From Chitinophagaceae bacterium (GTDB lineage: Bacteria > Bacteroidota > Bacteroidia > Chitinophagales > Chitinophagaceae), in contig CANGIY010000002.1 of assembly GCA_947454235.1 (NCBI GenBank), forward strand, positions 1 through 64,000: 64,000 nt of DNA, written 5' to 3'. The notes beneath the pieces were generated by a model. The model searched no databases and was not told the origin of the DNA. It was given only the letters and a program-made list of their open reading frames with translations. Positions 18,316 to 28,260 of the stretch are shown piece after piece. Position numbers and translations under genes: made by a program. How positions within the stretch are numbered: the first letter of the stretch is position 1; every line of letters begins with the position of its first letter.

Positions 18316-18349
18316 CAAAAACCGCCCCGGAAGCGATATCCGGAGCGGT
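18316..18349 (-). terminator. Terminator of the SPFH gene
   Basis: ACCGC-C-CCGGA (18321-18331) pairs with TCCGG-A-GCGGT (18339-18349). On the minus strand the stem is followed by a run of T (complement of 18316-18320). It lies 29 bases past the SPFH stop. Confidence 0.8.
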
Positions 18350-18377
18350 CTTGGGTAATTAGTTTGCAAAAAAGCGA

Positions 18378-20303
18378 TTAGCTATTAGCGTTGTTTTCTT
18401 TTTGCTCTTCTTTCTTTTTATCGTTCAAAATTTCCATTAGCCTTAATCCCATCAGTCCGTTCATAGAACCTTCAGTGCCACTGCCACCGTTGATGATGAT
18501 GTCAGGTATTACTTTGATTTTGTTGATACCAATTTCTTCAGTGATTTTGAAGCGAGTAAAGTTGTCGCCACCCATTGCGCTTACCTGTAATTCATAAGCC
18601 TCTGCGGTTGATTTACCAATAGCTAGTATTTTTTCAGCTTCCGCATTACCTGTTTTAGAAATCCGTTCAGCTTCTGCTGATGCATTTAGTTTAGTAGCTT
18701 CAGCTTGCGCACCTGCTCTTAGTTTGGTAGCCTCAGCTTCAGCATTTGCCCTCATTTTAGTAGCTGTTGCTTCGGCATCCACTTGTAACCTGAGGCTGGC
18801 GGCGTCACCTTCTGCTTTTTTAACCATACTATCAGCATTCCTTTGAGAAATCTCAACGCTTTGCTGTGCTTTTACAATTTCTCGTTGCATGTCAGCAATA
18901 GCGGTTTCTTTTTCCATACCCTGGCGTTTTTCTTGGGCCATTCTTTGGGTTTCGTAGGTTTTCTCTTCTTCCTGAGCAATTTTACGGTCGGTGAGTGTTT
19001 TCATAAGTGCAGCAGGCGGTACGATATCACCTATTAAAGTATCTACTGCATTTACGTTGTACTCTTCCAACACGGCCCTGATGTGCGCTCTGGCTGATTC
19101 TTGCCTTTCTTTCCTTGAGGTAAGGAATGTAATTACATCGCTGTCCTGAGCAGAGTTCCTGAAGTAGTTACCAATGGTTGGTTCTAAAACCTGAGAAACC
19201 AGGTTGTTCATACTACCAAAACGAGCAATCACTTTTGGTGCTTCATTTGCCGGGATATGGATAATTTGAGCCACGTCAAGATTGAAAGGGAACCCATCTT
19301 TTGATCTTACAGTAATGGTGCTAAGGTTTTTATCAAGGTCGTGTGCTTCGCTTCTGGCTGTTGCCCAGTTCAATACAAGGTTGGTTGTAGGCACTGTTTC
19401 AATTTTCATGGTGTATTTGTTAATAGGGTATTTACCCGGTCCAAATGGTTCAGACCACACACCGCGCTGTCCTTTTTTTACGATGTTGCCATGCCTGAAT
19501 GTCTCGCCGGTAACATCTTCACCGTCTTCGCCAATGTAGCTGATAACAACACCTACATGTCCTATAGGTACTTCGGTCATATACACCTCTTCAAGTTGTA
19601 CTGCCCATGTATTTATATAGTAAGAACCGGCAAGTATGATTTGAGGTTGTAAGCCCCTGTAACCACCATTTTTCAGGAAGGAATCAATATCCTGGAAGTT
19701 ATTGTGTCCCTCAATCATTTTACCGGCTATTTGTCCCTGGTCAAGAGGTTCACCGTCCATCGATGTTACAATACCCACCATACCTTCTTTAATGACACTT
19801 TGGTAAACGAGATTTATCTCGAACAAGAATTTATTGATTCTGTAAGAGCCCGCAGTTATGAATGCTGTTTGGCGACCACGTTGTCCGCCACCGTTTAGGA
19901 ACGCAACCGCATCCTGAAAGTTATCACATTCTACTTTGCGGGCAAGAATGCGGCCTGTAGGTATTTCAGCACCGTCTTTCGACAATACAAGTCCAATCAT
20001 ACCTTCGGGTATTACTGTAAATGGCGTTAATTGCACTGAAAACTGCCAAGGCCATAAAAACCAATACAAACCTGGCGCCAGTGTTTTTGCCTGTAAACCG
20101 GCTTCGCCATTGGTAGCGATAATACGGCTATCGGGCAAGCGGTTTGAGGACGAAAGGGTGAATTTTTTGGTGACAAGACCAATACTGTTTTCGGGTACTA
20201 TTACCATTCCGAAGAATACCCTGAGTATCATTTTGTATAAAAAGATACACATTGTTGTAAAGATGATCCAACCGTAGTGGAGCATGAATTCTGTGAAACT
20301 CAT
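18378..20303 (-). CDS. Large flotillin-like SPFH-domain membrane protein
   Basis: A 641-residue protein. One N-terminal membrane segment (about 10-35) precedes four related modules (about 36-84, 97-156, 170-231, 245-295), each opening with V/I-P-x-x-x-x-G-V/L-V and closing with G-x-Y-x-I-N or a variant. An SPFH/band-7 region follows (about 300-440). Residues 440-575 are an Ala/Glu/Lys-rich coiled coil with repeats such as AEAEATKLRAGA, as in flotillins and YqiK. Such proteins scaffold membrane microdomains. The repeated N-terminal modules make it longer than typical flotillins. Single-gene unit with its own terminator. Confidence 0.82.
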   Translation of the reverse strand: MSFTEFMLHYGWIIFTTMCIFLYKMILRVFFGMVIVPENSIGLVTKKFTLSSSNRLPDSRIIATNGEAGLQAKTLAPGLYWFLWPWQFSVQLTPFTVIPEGMIGLVLSKDGAEIPTGRILARKVECDNFQDAVAFLNGGGQRGRQTAFITAGSYRINKFLFEINLVYQSVIKEGMVGIVTSMDGEPLDQGQIAGKMIEGHNNFQDIDSFLKNGGYRGLQPQIILAGSYYINTWAVQLEEVYMTEVPIGHVGVVISYIGEDGEDVTGETFRHGNIVKKGQRGVWSEPFGPGKYPINKYTMKIETVPTTNLVLNWATARSEAHDLDKNLSTITVRSKDGFPFNLDVAQIIHIPANEAPKVIARFGSMNNLVSQVLEPTIGNYFRNSAQDSDVITFLTSRKERQESARAHIRAVLEEYNVNAVDTLIGDIVPPAALMKTLTDRKIAQEEEKTYETQRMAQEKRQGMEKETAIADMQREIVKAQQSVEISQRNADSMVKKAEGDAASLRLQVDAEATATKMRANAEAEATKLRAGAQAEATKLNASAEAERISKTGNAEAEKILAIGKSTAEAYELQVSAMGGDNFTRFKITEEIGINKIKVIPDIIINGGSGTEGSMNGLMGLRLMEILNDKKKEEQKENNANS

Positions 20304-21042
20304 AAAATTTGTGTTTTGTGGTTAAAGTGTTTTGAATTATTGAATTGAAATGTAAAACGCAAGGAGGGTGTGACGCTTTTACAGAACGTAACAACGGTAA
20401 CAAAGAGTACGGTAAACGGAACGTAGGGTAGTGGCACTGTTTTTAAAATGTGCCTACCTAGGTTCAGGTTGTTGATACCCGTAATAAATCAAGCAGTGAA
20501 ACAAGGTGGGTGAACCATTTTTTTATGGTTGACCATGTTTTCGTTGATTTGAAATGCCAGTCGGCTGTTAACTACGGAAGTTTTAAGGCTTGAGTTAAAA
20601 ATCGGAGTGGGGTTGGTGGTGTCTGAAGTAGTTTGGGGAGTTCCCATATATGTGTCTGAATAATGACACAACAATATTACAACTTCGAGATACCCCTCCG
20701 CAAGAGGTAAACACCGACTTAACAAATAATTAGGTATTGTTAATTGCTCTATTGTTACTTGTGCTGTAAATGTGTTTTAGGTTGTTAATTGTTAATGGAA
20801 TTTGCAATGAAAAAGAATTATAAAAAGTGTCAATGTAAGTTTCCGTTAACAAATGTGATGTTAATCACTTGTTGTCGAGTGGTGTTGATGTTAAAAGTTG
20901 ATTTTGACTTAATGTGTGCTAAAAAAGACGTAAAACATTGAAAAACAAGCATTAACGTGTTTTAGTCGGAAATTGTAATTGTTAAGAAAAAGTAAAAGTT
21001 GTTAATGCGGTTAACAAAAAATGAAAAATTAGGGAACTAAAA
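20304..21042. other. Long AT-rich intergenic region, no gene seen
   Basis: This 740-base stretch separates the divergent SPFH gene and the 21136 gene. It has no ORF with coding character. From about 20730 on it is dense in GTTAA/TTAAC words, for example at 20739-20744, 20778-20791, 20845-20865 and 21000-21013. It could hold binding sites or an untranslated RNA, but no clear secondary structure or RNA family is evident. Confidence 0.5.
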
Positions 21043-21075
21043 TTTGGTTAACTGAATTTTGTATGTGTATATTTG
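21043..21075 (+). promoter_or_regulatory. Promoter of the 21136 gene
   Basis: TTTG (21043-21046), a 21-base spacer and TATATTTG (21068-21075) match the Bacteroidota -33/-7 consensus. The predicted leader is about 55 bases and is AT-rich. Confidence 0.75.
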
Positions 21076-21135
21076 CATTAACAAACGACAAACAAGTATT
21101 TAACAACTAATTAGAGAAAACGAAAAATCTGTTTT

Positions 21136-21699
21136 ATGAAAAAGTTATTTTTCCTCGTTCTAATCGCTATCAGCTTCTCAAACATTGCAAGTGCGCAAAA
21201 CTTGGGAGAACGTTACAAATGGCTTCAAGAATCTTACGCAAGAATTCCTTTGCAAAAAGGACTACCTTTTTACGATACAAACATTAAAGTGACGAGCGAA
21301 TTCCCTGAACAAAGGATAGTTGACAATGCTCATTACTATTTCAATTCAGTTATTGCTTCGCCAAAAGTTGATACCATTGAAAAAAGGTATTCTGCAAAAG
21401 GTAAGTATGTTATTTATACTAACGATGCAAAAGATGAAGAACACAAATTTGATGTTGAGTATAAAATAGACCTTGTTGTTAAAGACGGAGTATACTCAGT
21501 AGAAATGCATGATTTCAATATTCTTTATTTGACTAACAAAGTTGAGTTTGAAGCTAAATTGAAACATGCAAAAATGAACGACGGTCACTCTAACTACTTT
21601 TTTGCATTGTTCAACGACCAAAACAAAACTGAAGTGAGAAACTTTGTTTCAACACTTTCTAAAAAGACTTTACCATCGCAAGCAACTGCTGCGAACTAA
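21136..21699 (+). CDS. Small secreted protein of unknown function
   Basis: A 187-residue protein with a clear signal peptide (FFLVLIAISFSNIASAQ). The middle (SAKGKYVIYTN ... EYKIDLVVKDGVYSVEMHDFNI) resembles the beta-rich DUF4468-type domains seen in many secreted Bacteroidota proteins, but that match is by eye only. It has a strong consensus promoter and stands alone. Function is unknown. Confidence 0.65.
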   Translation: MKKLFFLVLIAISFSNIASAQNLGERYKWLQESYARIPLQKGLPFYDTNIKVTSEFPEQRIVDNAHYYFNSVIASPKVDTIEKRYSAKGKYVIYTNDAKDEEHKFDVEYKIDLVVKDGVYSVEMHDFNILYLTNKVEFEAKLKHAKMNDGHSNYFFALFNDQNKTEVRNFVSTLSKKTLPSQATAAN

Positions 21700-21822
21700 T
21701 GATATGTTTTTTGTTTGATGTAACAGCCGCCTTATCGAAGGTGGCTTTTTTCGTTTTTACCCACCCCGTTTAATGCTGAAAACCATTTTTCTCATTAAAT
21801 TTACCAATCAACCCAATTATTT

Positions 21823-21830
21823 TATTTTTG
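21823..21830 (+). promoter_or_regulatory. -7 element directly before the TMTC-like gene
   Basis: TATTTTTG ends 5 bases before the ATG at 21836. Transcription would begin at or next to the start codon, giving a leaderless message. No good -33 TTTG is seen. Confidence 0.5.
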
Positions 21831-21835
21831 CCGTT

Positions 21836-23929
21836 ATGTTGAATTCCCTGAAGCACAAAAAAGCCATCATCATTTTCCTGCTCAGTGTCATTATCTTATT
21901 TGTTTTTCAAGGAGCGAAGGATAATCAGTTCTCCAATTGGGACGATGATTACTACGTTGTCAACAATCAATACATCAGGGCACTCAATTGGGAAAACCTA
22001 AAAGCACTGTTCACAAAAGACATTACGATGAATAACTATCATCCGCTTTGTCTTTTATCACTTGCATTCAATTACTATTTCGCTCAACTCAATCCATCGT
22101 CTTACTACATGACTAATGTGGCCATTCATGTGCTGAATGCCATTTTTGTTTTCATATTGTTTTTCCGTTTGTGCAGCTCACTAAAAATGGAAGAGTGGGG
22201 TAGTTTGTTTGTAGCTGGTGTTGGTGCTCTTTGGTTTGGTATTCACCCAATGCACGTCGAATCAGTATGCTGGATAGCTGAACGTAAAGATGTTTTGTAC
22301 ACTACTTTTTACTTGGCGGGTTTAATCACTTACCTCAACTATGTATCAAATAATGAAAAGAAGTGGTTTTGGTGGACATTCGTATTGTTTGTTTTGTCTT
22401 GCCTTTCAAAACCGATGGCAGTAGTGTTCCCTGCTTCTTTATTGTGTATTGATGTGTTACTAGATCGCGGACTTATAAACTTCGACAAGGGACTTTCACT
22501 TACACAGCGCATTGGAAAGAAATTGCTGGCTGAAAAATTTGTGTTCTTCCTGGCTTCTTTGGTAATAGGCGGCGCAGCATTTTACACCCAAAACAGAACG
22601 GGGGCGGTTGCGGCATTCAATGTGCTCACTATTCAGGAGCGCCTGATGTTCGCGTCTTATGGCTTTTTTATGTACATCTACAAGCTGTTTGAACCCACTT
22701 ACCTATCTACTTTTTATCCTTATCCGTTTAAATACACAACGGGTTATTATCATCAGATTTTCTATTTCGCTCCGTTCATTGCACTTACACTGCTGGTTGC
22801 ACCTGTTATTTGGGCATGGAAAAAAGGGAAGGAGTACATGAAAGTGGTTGTTTTTGGCGTTTATTTCTTTTTTGTCAACATCGTTTTTGTTCTACAATTC
22901 ATCTCTGTTGGTGCCGCTATTATGGCCGATAGGTATTCTTATGTAGCGTATATTGGTTTGTTCTTCCTTATTCCGTGGCTTATTTACAAGCTCATTTCTG
23001 GGCGGGTTTCGCTCAAAATTCCGTTGCTGACAACAGTTGCGGTATTTTCTGTTTTCCTGATGGCTTTGTGTGTTGACAGAACCAAAGTATGGCATAGTGC
23101 TGAGACGCTGGAGACAGATGGTGTTACCAAGTACCCATTTAAAAAAGACCCTGATAAACGCCATGATCCATTTAACAGCGGTATTGCAACATTGTCGTAT
23201 AAGTGGTTAGGTAACTATTACTTCCATGCAGGTGATTATAAACGGGCTATGGAATGTTTTGATGTTTGCATCAAATTGAGATCTACCGACCAGTGGATGG
23301 AGGCAAAAATCAACAAGATTATGTCTTTGAATGGGGGTGAAGCACTATATCCCGGGGTGGCTCAGGATGATAGCCAACCTGTTAACGGGCAACAAAATAG
23401 TCAACTGGGTACCCCTCAAAAGCCAACCGGTGATTTCAAGACTCCGTTGGATAGTTCATATTACTTTGCATCAAAAGGCGACACTTTGAAAGCATTCAGG
23501 TGTTATATCAATGCCTTTAGGTACAATCAGGGTGTTGAAGCAATTTACGCCGATAGTGCATTTAAGGCAGTGCAGGCAGCGCATAATCGTGAGGCGATGG
23601 TACAATACACTGTGCTTATGAAATTGAGAAGTGATAACCCGTTTTTTTACTTCTATAGGGGATGTGCTGTATTTGGCAGTGGAAATCTTAAAGGTGCAGT
23701 TGCAGACTGGGAGCAGTCTTTAAAAATTAAAACCAAACAACCTGTTCGCGACGTAATCCAATCAGCCTCTTACAATTTATGCGTGGCTTACGATTCGGTG
23801 GGTAAAGACAGTTTGGCAGTTTACTACCTCGATATGGCTAAAGGAGCGGGATACAACGTAAATGCCGAATACGAAGCGAAAGTGCGCAACAAGAGAGCTG
23901 CCGCTTTGAAGCGCAGGCAAAAGAAATAG
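21836..23929 (+). CDS. TMTC-like membrane glycosyltransferase with TPRs
   Basis: About 697 residues from the ATG at 21836, chosen because a -7 element lies right before it and the protein then begins with a basic stretch and a membrane helix. The first 400 residues are multi-pass with GT-C features: WDDDYYVVNNQYI in the first loop and GIHPMHVESVCWIAERKDVLYT, as in DUF1736/TMTC proteins. The C-terminal 250 residues are soluble TPR-like repeats (NYYFHAGDYKRAMECFDVCI; DSLAVYYLDMAKGAGYN). Probably transfers a lipid-linked sugar to extracytoplasmic proteins; donor and acceptor are unknown. Confidence 0.75.
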   Translation: MLNSLKHKKAIIIFLLSVIILFVFQGAKDNQFSNWDDDYYVVNNQYIRALNWENLKALFTKDITMNNYHPLCLLSLAFNYYFAQLNPSSYYMTNVAIHVLNAIFVFILFFRLCSSLKMEEWGSLFVAGVGALWFGIHPMHVESVCWIAERKDVLYTTFYLAGLITYLNYVSNNEKKWFWWTFVLFVLSCLSKPMAVVFPASLLCIDVLLDRGLINFDKGLSLTQRIGKKLLAEKFVFFLASLVIGGAAFYTQNRTGAVAAFNVLTIQERLMFASYGFFMYIYKLFEPTYLSTFYPYPFKYTTGYYHQIFYFAPFIALTLLVAPVIWAWKKGKEYMKVVVFGVYFFFVNIVFVLQFISVGAAIMADRYSYVAYIGLFFLIPWLIYKLISGRVSLKIPLLTTVAVFSVFLMALCVDRTKVWHSAETLETDGVTKYPFKKDPDKRHDPFNSGIATLSYKWLGNYYFHAGDYKRAMECFDVCIKLRSTDQWMEAKINKIMSLNGGEALYPGVAQDDSQPVNGQQNSQLGTPQKPTGDFKTPLDSSYYFASKGDTLKAFRCYINAFRYNQGVEAIYADSAFKAVQAAHNREAMVQYTVLMKLRSDNPFFYFYRGCAVFGSGNLKGAVADWEQSLKIKTKQPVRDVIQSASYNLCVAYDSVGKDSLAVYYLDMAKGAGYNVNAEYEAKVRNKRAAALKRRQKK

Positions 23930-23991
23930 TACCGTGTAATTGTAACATACCCAATTAGGTTAGGTTGCGCGCATTTTCCTATTTTCGCACC

Positions 23992-24813
23992 ATGAATAAT
24001 CTGTACGATATTTTCCCGAAAGGAAACGCTGCGAATAATTTCTTCCTGATGGCAGGTCCTTGCATTGTTGAAGGTGAAGAAATTATTATGAAGACTGCTG
24101 AAAGGGTGATTGCTATCGCCGATAAGCATCAGATTCCGGTGATTTTTAAATCGTCGTATCGCAAAGCAAATCGTAGCAGGTTAGATAGTTTTACAGGTAT
24201 AGGCGACGAAAAAGCTTTAAAGATTCTCGCGAAAGTAAAATCAACTTTTGGTGTACCTGTTGTTACTGATATTCACGATGCGTCAGAAGCTGCTATGGCG
24301 GCTGAGTACGTTGATGTGTTGCAAATTCCGGCATTCCTTTGCCGCCAGACTGATTTGCTGATTGCTGCAGCCAAAACAGGCAAAATCATCAATGTAAAGA
24401 AAGGACAGTTTTTGAGTCCAGAAAGCATGGTATTCGCAATTGATAAAGTACGCCAAAGTGGTAATGATAAAGTGGTATTAACCGATAGAGGAACTATGTT
24501 TGGCTATCACGATCTGATTGTTGATTACCGTTCAATTCCTACCATGCAGGGTTTGGGTGCGCCGGTTGTGCTTGATTGCACACACTCACTACAGCAACCT
24601 AATCAGGCATCGGGTGTTACTGGTGGTAATCCACAAATGATTGAAACCATTGCCAGGGCAGGTATCGCAGTAGGCGCTGATGGGCTTTTCATTGAAACAC
24701 ACCCTGACCCAAAAACAGCTAAAAGCGACGGTGCCAATATGTTGCACCTCGATTTGTTAGATGGTTTAATGGGTAAATTGGTGAAGTTGAGGCAAGTGGT
24801 GAATTCGCTTTAA
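23992..24813 (+). CDS. kdsA: 3-deoxy-8-phosphooctulonate synthase
   Basis: A 273-residue enzyme that condenses phosphoenolpyruvate and arabinose 5-phosphate to Kdo 8-phosphate for LPS. Motifs are MAGPCIVEGEE, KSSYRKANRSR, LQIPAFLCRQTDLL, NVKKGQFLSPESM, TDRGTMFGYHDLIVDYR and FIETHPDPKTAKSDG. Cys24 in the GPC motif sits where the metal-independent E. coli type has Asn, which points to the metal-dependent class. The ATG at 23992 gives the normal family length. The stop codon abuts that of birA on the other strand. Confidence 0.95.
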   Translation: MNNLYDIFPKGNAANNFFLMAGPCIVEGEEIIMKTAERVIAIADKHQIPVIFKSSYRKANRSRLDSFTGIGDEKALKILAKVKSTFGVPVVTDIHDASEAAMAAEYVDVLQIPAFLCRQTDLLIAAAKTGKIINVKKGQFLSPESMVFAIDKVRQSGNDKVVLTDRGTMFGYHDLIVDYRSIPTMQGLGAPVVLDCTHSLQQPNQASGVTGGNPQMIETIARAGIAVGADGLFIETHPDPKTAKSDGANMLHLDLLDGLMGKLVKLRQVVNSL

Positions 24814-25554
24814 TTAGTACTCCCAGGTAAAATCTCCGTGAATATATTCAGTTGTTGTTCCATCAGGGGCAATGACCTTCAGAGTGCCTTTGCCGGTGGC
24901 TTCTAATATTTTTGCACTATGTTCTAAGCCATTTTTTGAAAACCGCTGAAATTCGTTTTTCCTGAAAAGAAAGCTGTTGTATTGCGCCATGATACTATCA
25001 TGGGTGGGGTAGTTGTCGTGGGCTGCCAGAATTGCTGTTCTTATGTCTTCAGCAAGTATTTTTAAATCAGCAATAGCGCCTCGATTGAGTTTCAACGATG
25101 TTGCATGTGGCAAAATGTCAGGGAATGACTCCTGAAATACATTGACTCCAAGACCTATGACACTGAAATTCCAATTGGCACCCCGCAGTACGTTTTCAAT
25201 GAGTATGCCCGCTGTCTTTTTGTCATTGATTATGATATCGTTGGGCCATTTGATGTTGACAACCGCACCGGGTACCGATTTTTGCAAAACTTTGGCAATT
25301 GCAACAGTTATTGTGGCATTAAACAGGAACTGGTGGTCTAAACTGAACTTTGGAGCTACAACAAGGCTCATTAAAAGGCTTTTTCCCGGCTCATCTTGCC
25401 ATATTCTACCTCGTTGCCCCTTACCTGATGTTTGTGACAGAGCCATAACAGCGTACCCATGCCCTGCTAAGCCTGCATCGATCTGATTCATGGCATAATT
25501 ATTGGTACTGTCTACTGAGTTGAGTTCAATTATGTTAGAATGTGAAAAAGTCAT
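24814..25554 (-). CDS. birA: Biotin-[acetyl-CoA-carboxylase] ligase (monofunctional)
   Basis: About 246 residues from the ATG at 25554. It has the BPL catalytic features SGKGQRGRIWQDEPGKS and WPNDIIINDKKTAGILIE, and a small SH3-like C-terminus. There is no DNA-binding domain at the N-terminus, so it is an enzyme only and not a repressor. It biotinylates the carboxylase carrier protein in the cytoplasm. It is divergent from rsfS and convergent with kdsA with no base between the two stops. Confidence 0.92.
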   Translation of the reverse strand: MTFSHSNIIELNSVDSTNNYAMNQIDAGLAGHGYAVMALSQTSGKGQRGRIWQDEPGKSLLMSLVVAPKFSLDHQFLFNATITVAIAKVLQKSVPGAVVNIKWPNDIIINDKKTAGILIENVLRGANWNFSVIGLGVNVFQESFPDILPHATSLKLNRGAIADLKILAEDIRTAILAAHDNYPTHDSIMAQYNSFLFRKNEFQRFSKNGLEHSAKILEATGKGTLKVIAPDGTTTEYIHGDFTWEY

Positions 25555-25694
25555 GTGCTGAAGTGCGAAAGAATTTCTAATTTTGATAAACCGTTTTGAC
25601 AAATTAACTGCAATTAAACCAAAAGTGAGCTAAAATCATTGAGTGGTAGTTCAATAAAAGGCAATAAAATGCTGAATTACAAACGTTTAGAGCT

Positions 25695-25702
25695 TATCTT
25701 TG
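25695..25702 (+). promoter_or_regulatory. -7 element for rsfS-ftsH
   Basis: TATCTTTG is an exact consensus match, 53 bases before the rsfS start. No clear -33 TTTG is present. Confidence 0.5.
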
Positions 25703-25755
25703 AAATAAAGGCAATAGTCTTAATTATATTTTAATACCAACCATCCGTACAGAGC

Positions 25756-26148
25756 TTGAAGCAATTGTTGACAGAAACACAAGAAAAGAAGAAACCCGTA
25801 AAAAGACTTGCGGTAAACAGCAAGTTGGTAACTACAGTCGTAGATGCAATCCAGGACAAGAAGGGACAAGATGTTGTATCACTCGATTTGCGCAAAATCA
25901 GTGAGGCAGTGGCTGACTTTTTTGTTGTTTGCGATGCCAACTCTCCTGTTCAGGTAAAAGCAATTGCCGACCATATTGTAGAAAAAGTGGAAGAAGAACT
26001 AGGTGAAAAGCCTTACCATGTTGAATACGGCGAGAAATGGACGCTAGTCGACTTTGTTGACGTAGTTGTTCACATTTTTACGCTCGACTACAGACAATTC
26101 TACAGTCTAGAGAATTTGTGGGAAGATGCCCCGAAAAAGAATTATTGA
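25756..26148 (+). CDS. rsfS: Ribosomal silencing factor RsfS
   Basis: A 130-residue DUF143/Iojap protein that binds ribosomal protein L14 and blocks subunit joining under starvation. Motifs are DFFVVCDANSPVQVKAIAD and the C-terminal GEKWTLVDFVDVVVHIFTLDYRQFYSLENLW. There is no ATG in the N-terminal part; the frame starts at TTG 25756 (other TTGs follow). It precedes ftsH by 35 bases, a gene order often seen in Bacteroidota. Confidence 0.93.
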   Translation: MKQLLTETQEKKKPVKRLAVNSKLVTTVVDAIQDKKGQDVVSLDLRKISEAVADFFVVCDANSPVQVKAIADHIVEKVEEELGEKPYHVEYGEKWTLVDFVDVVVHIFTLDYRQFYSLENLWEDAPKKNY

Positions 26149-26183
26149 TTTTAAGTACATACTAAATTTAATTTTCCGAAATA

Positions 26184-28184
26184 ATGGAAGAAAATAAACA
26201 AAACCCCGGACCAAAGCCCCCAATGGGTAATGATCCGAACAACCCAAGAAAAGCGCCTAAGTTTAATATTTACTGGGTATTCGGGGTAATTATGATGCTC
26301 TTGTTGATTGTTCAGCTTTACAGCGGCAATGTACAAATGGGCTCAATGGAAAAAAGCTTTGAAGATTTCAAGAGGTACAACGACAGCGGTAAAGTTGCTC
26401 GCCTGAGGGTGATTAACTCTGACCATGTTGAAGTGTATTTCAAGAACAACATTTCAATTCAGGGGCTGAACGGAAAGGAAATTAATACCGGACCAAATGC
26501 AGAGAAAATACCTGGCTTCGAGTTCAAAATTGGTACCGTTGACCAATTTAGCAGGGATCTTGCAGAGTACGAAAAATCACTCAACCCGGTACATCATTTG
26601 CCTGTGTTGTACGATTCTCAGCTTGATTATTTCAGGATGATGATACAAATCGTACTGCCAATCCTCGCACTGATTGCCCTTTACGTACTGTTGTTCAGGA
26701 AGATGGGCTCAGGTGGCGGCGGTGGTGGTGCCGGTGGTATCTTCAACATCGGTAAATCAAAAGCTCAGTTGTTTGAAAAAGGTACACGAGTAAACATCAC
26801 TTTCAACGACGTTGCAGGTCTCGATGAAGCCAAAGTAGAGGTGATGGAGATTGTCGATTTCCTCAAAAATCCTAAGAAGTACACGGCACTGGGCGGTAAA
26901 ATACCGAAAGGAGCATTGCTAATAGGGCCTCCGGGAACTGGTAAAACCTTGCTGGCTAAGGCAATGGCAGGAGAAGCTCAGGTACCATTCTACTCTATGT
27001 CTGGGTCTGATTTCGTTGAATTGTTCGTAGGCGTCGGTGCTTCAAGGGTGAGAGACTTATTCAAGCAAGCACGTGAAAAAGCACCATGTATTGTGTTTAT
27101 CGATGAGATTGACGCAATAGGACGAGCAAGGGGTAAAAATGTAGTTATGAGCAATGACGAGCGTGAAAATACGCTGAATCAATTGCTTGTTGAAATGGAT
27201 GGGTTCAGTGGTGACAGCGGTATTATTGTACTTGCTGCTACTAACCGCCCTGATGTATTGGATACCGCATTGTTGCGCCCGGGTCGTTTTGACAGGCAGA
27301 TTTCAATTGATATTCCGGATGTAAAAGGTCGTGAGAAAATATTCGATGTGCATCTGAAACCTATCAAACGTTCAAAAGATCTCAATATCCATAAGTTGGC
27401 AGTTCAAACTCCGGGTTTTGCGGGTGCTGATATCGCTAATATTTGTAACGAAGCCGCGTTGATTGCAGCCAGAAAGGGTAAGGCAGAAGTTGATATGAGC
27501 GACTTTAACGATGCAATTGATAGGGTTATTGGTGGTCTTGAGAAAAAGAACAAAATCATTTTACCTGAAGAGAAAAAGATTATCGCTTACCACGAGGCTG
27601 GTCACGCTGTTGCTGGTTGGTTCCTGGAACATGCGCACCCATTGGTGAAGGTGACTATCGTACCTCGCGGTGTAGCAGCTCTTGGATATGCGCAATATCT
27701 GCCAAAAGAAATGTACATCAGAACTACCGATCACTTACTCGACGATATGTGTATGACGCTCGGCGGACGTGCAGTTGAAGAACTGGTTTTTGGTAAAATT
27801 TCTACAGGGGCGTTGAGTGACTTACAACATGTTACAAGCCGTGCTTATGCAATGGTAGCATATTACGGTATGAGTAAGAAAGTAGGTAATATCTCATTCT
27901 ACGACCCACAAAACGACAATAGTTTCGCTAAGCCATATTCTGAAGAGACAGGCAGAATGATTGATGAGGAAGTACGTGCTATAGTTGAAGATGCATATGT
28001 GCGCACTAAACAATTGCTGACTGAGAAAATGGATTGCGTAAAATTGATTGCTGAAGAATTGTTGAAAAGAGAAGTGCTTTTCAAAGATGATATGGAGCAA
28101 TTGATTGGTAAACGTCAATACGACGATCCTCAACTGGCTTCTGACGATGTTACTGAAGAACCCAAAGCGGCTGAAAACGCCTAA
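26184..28184 (+). CDS. ftsH: ATP-dependent zinc metalloprotease FtsH
   Basis: A 666-residue membrane protease. Two membrane helices (about 29-47 and about 150-170) flank a periplasmic domain. The AAA domain has Walker A GPPGTGKT (248-255), [10 protein letters not shown] and the second region of homology [19 protein letters not shown]. The zinc site HEAGH is at 470-474. It degrades unfolded or unassembled membrane proteins and regulatory proteins; in some bacteria LpxC control links it to LPS. Followed by a strong terminator. Confidence 0.97.
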   Translation: MEENKQNPGPKPPMGNDPNNPRKAPKFNIYWVFGVIMMLLLIVQLYSGNVQMGSMEKSFEDFKRYNDSGKVARLRVINSDHVEVYFKNNISIQGLNGKEINTGPNAEKIPGFEFKIGTVDQFSRDLAEYEKSLNPVHHLPVLYDSQLDYFRMMIQIVLPILALIALYVLLFRKMGSGGGGGGAGGIFNIGKSKAQLFEKGTRVNITFNDVAGLDEAKVEVMEIVDFLKNPKKYTALGGKIPKGALLIGPPGTGKTLLAKAMAGEAQVPFYSMSGSDFVELFVGVGASRVRDLFKQAREKAPCIVFIDEIDAIGRARGKNVVMSNDERENTLNQLLVEMDGFSGDSGIIVLAATNRPDVLDTALLRPGRFDRQISIDIPDVKGREKIFDVHLKPIKRSKDLNIHKLAVQTPGFAGADIANICNEAALIAARKGKAEVDMSDFNDAIDRVIGGLEKKNKIILPEEKKIIAYHEAGHAVAGWFLEHAHPLVKVTIVPRGVAALGYAQYLPKEMYIRTTDHLLDDMCMTLGGRAVEELVFGKISTGALSDLQHVTSRAYAMVAYYGMSKKVGNISFYDPQNDNSFAKPYSEETGRMIDEEVRAIVEDAYVRTKQLLTEKMDCVKLIAEELLKREVLFKDDMEQLIGKRQYDDPQLASDDVTEEPKAAENA

Positions 28185-28200
28185 TTAGGTTAACATATAA

Positions 28201-28240
28201 AAACACCCCGTTTCAAACAAGGAACGGGGTGTTTTCGTTT
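28201..28240. terminator. Bidirectional terminator between ftsH and anmK
   Basis: A 12-base perfect stem (28201-28212 with 28223-28234, core CACCCCGTT/AACGGGGTG) with T-rich sequence on both sides, so it can serve ftsH on the plus strand and anmK on the minus strand. Confidence 0.85.
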
Positions 28241-28260
28241 TATGATGTATTTATATATGA

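Noticed and set aside
20489-20725. Minus-strand open frame of 78 codons in the long intergenic region
   Set aside because: No ribosome site, promoter or recognisable protein pattern; composition is like the surrounding non-coding DNA.
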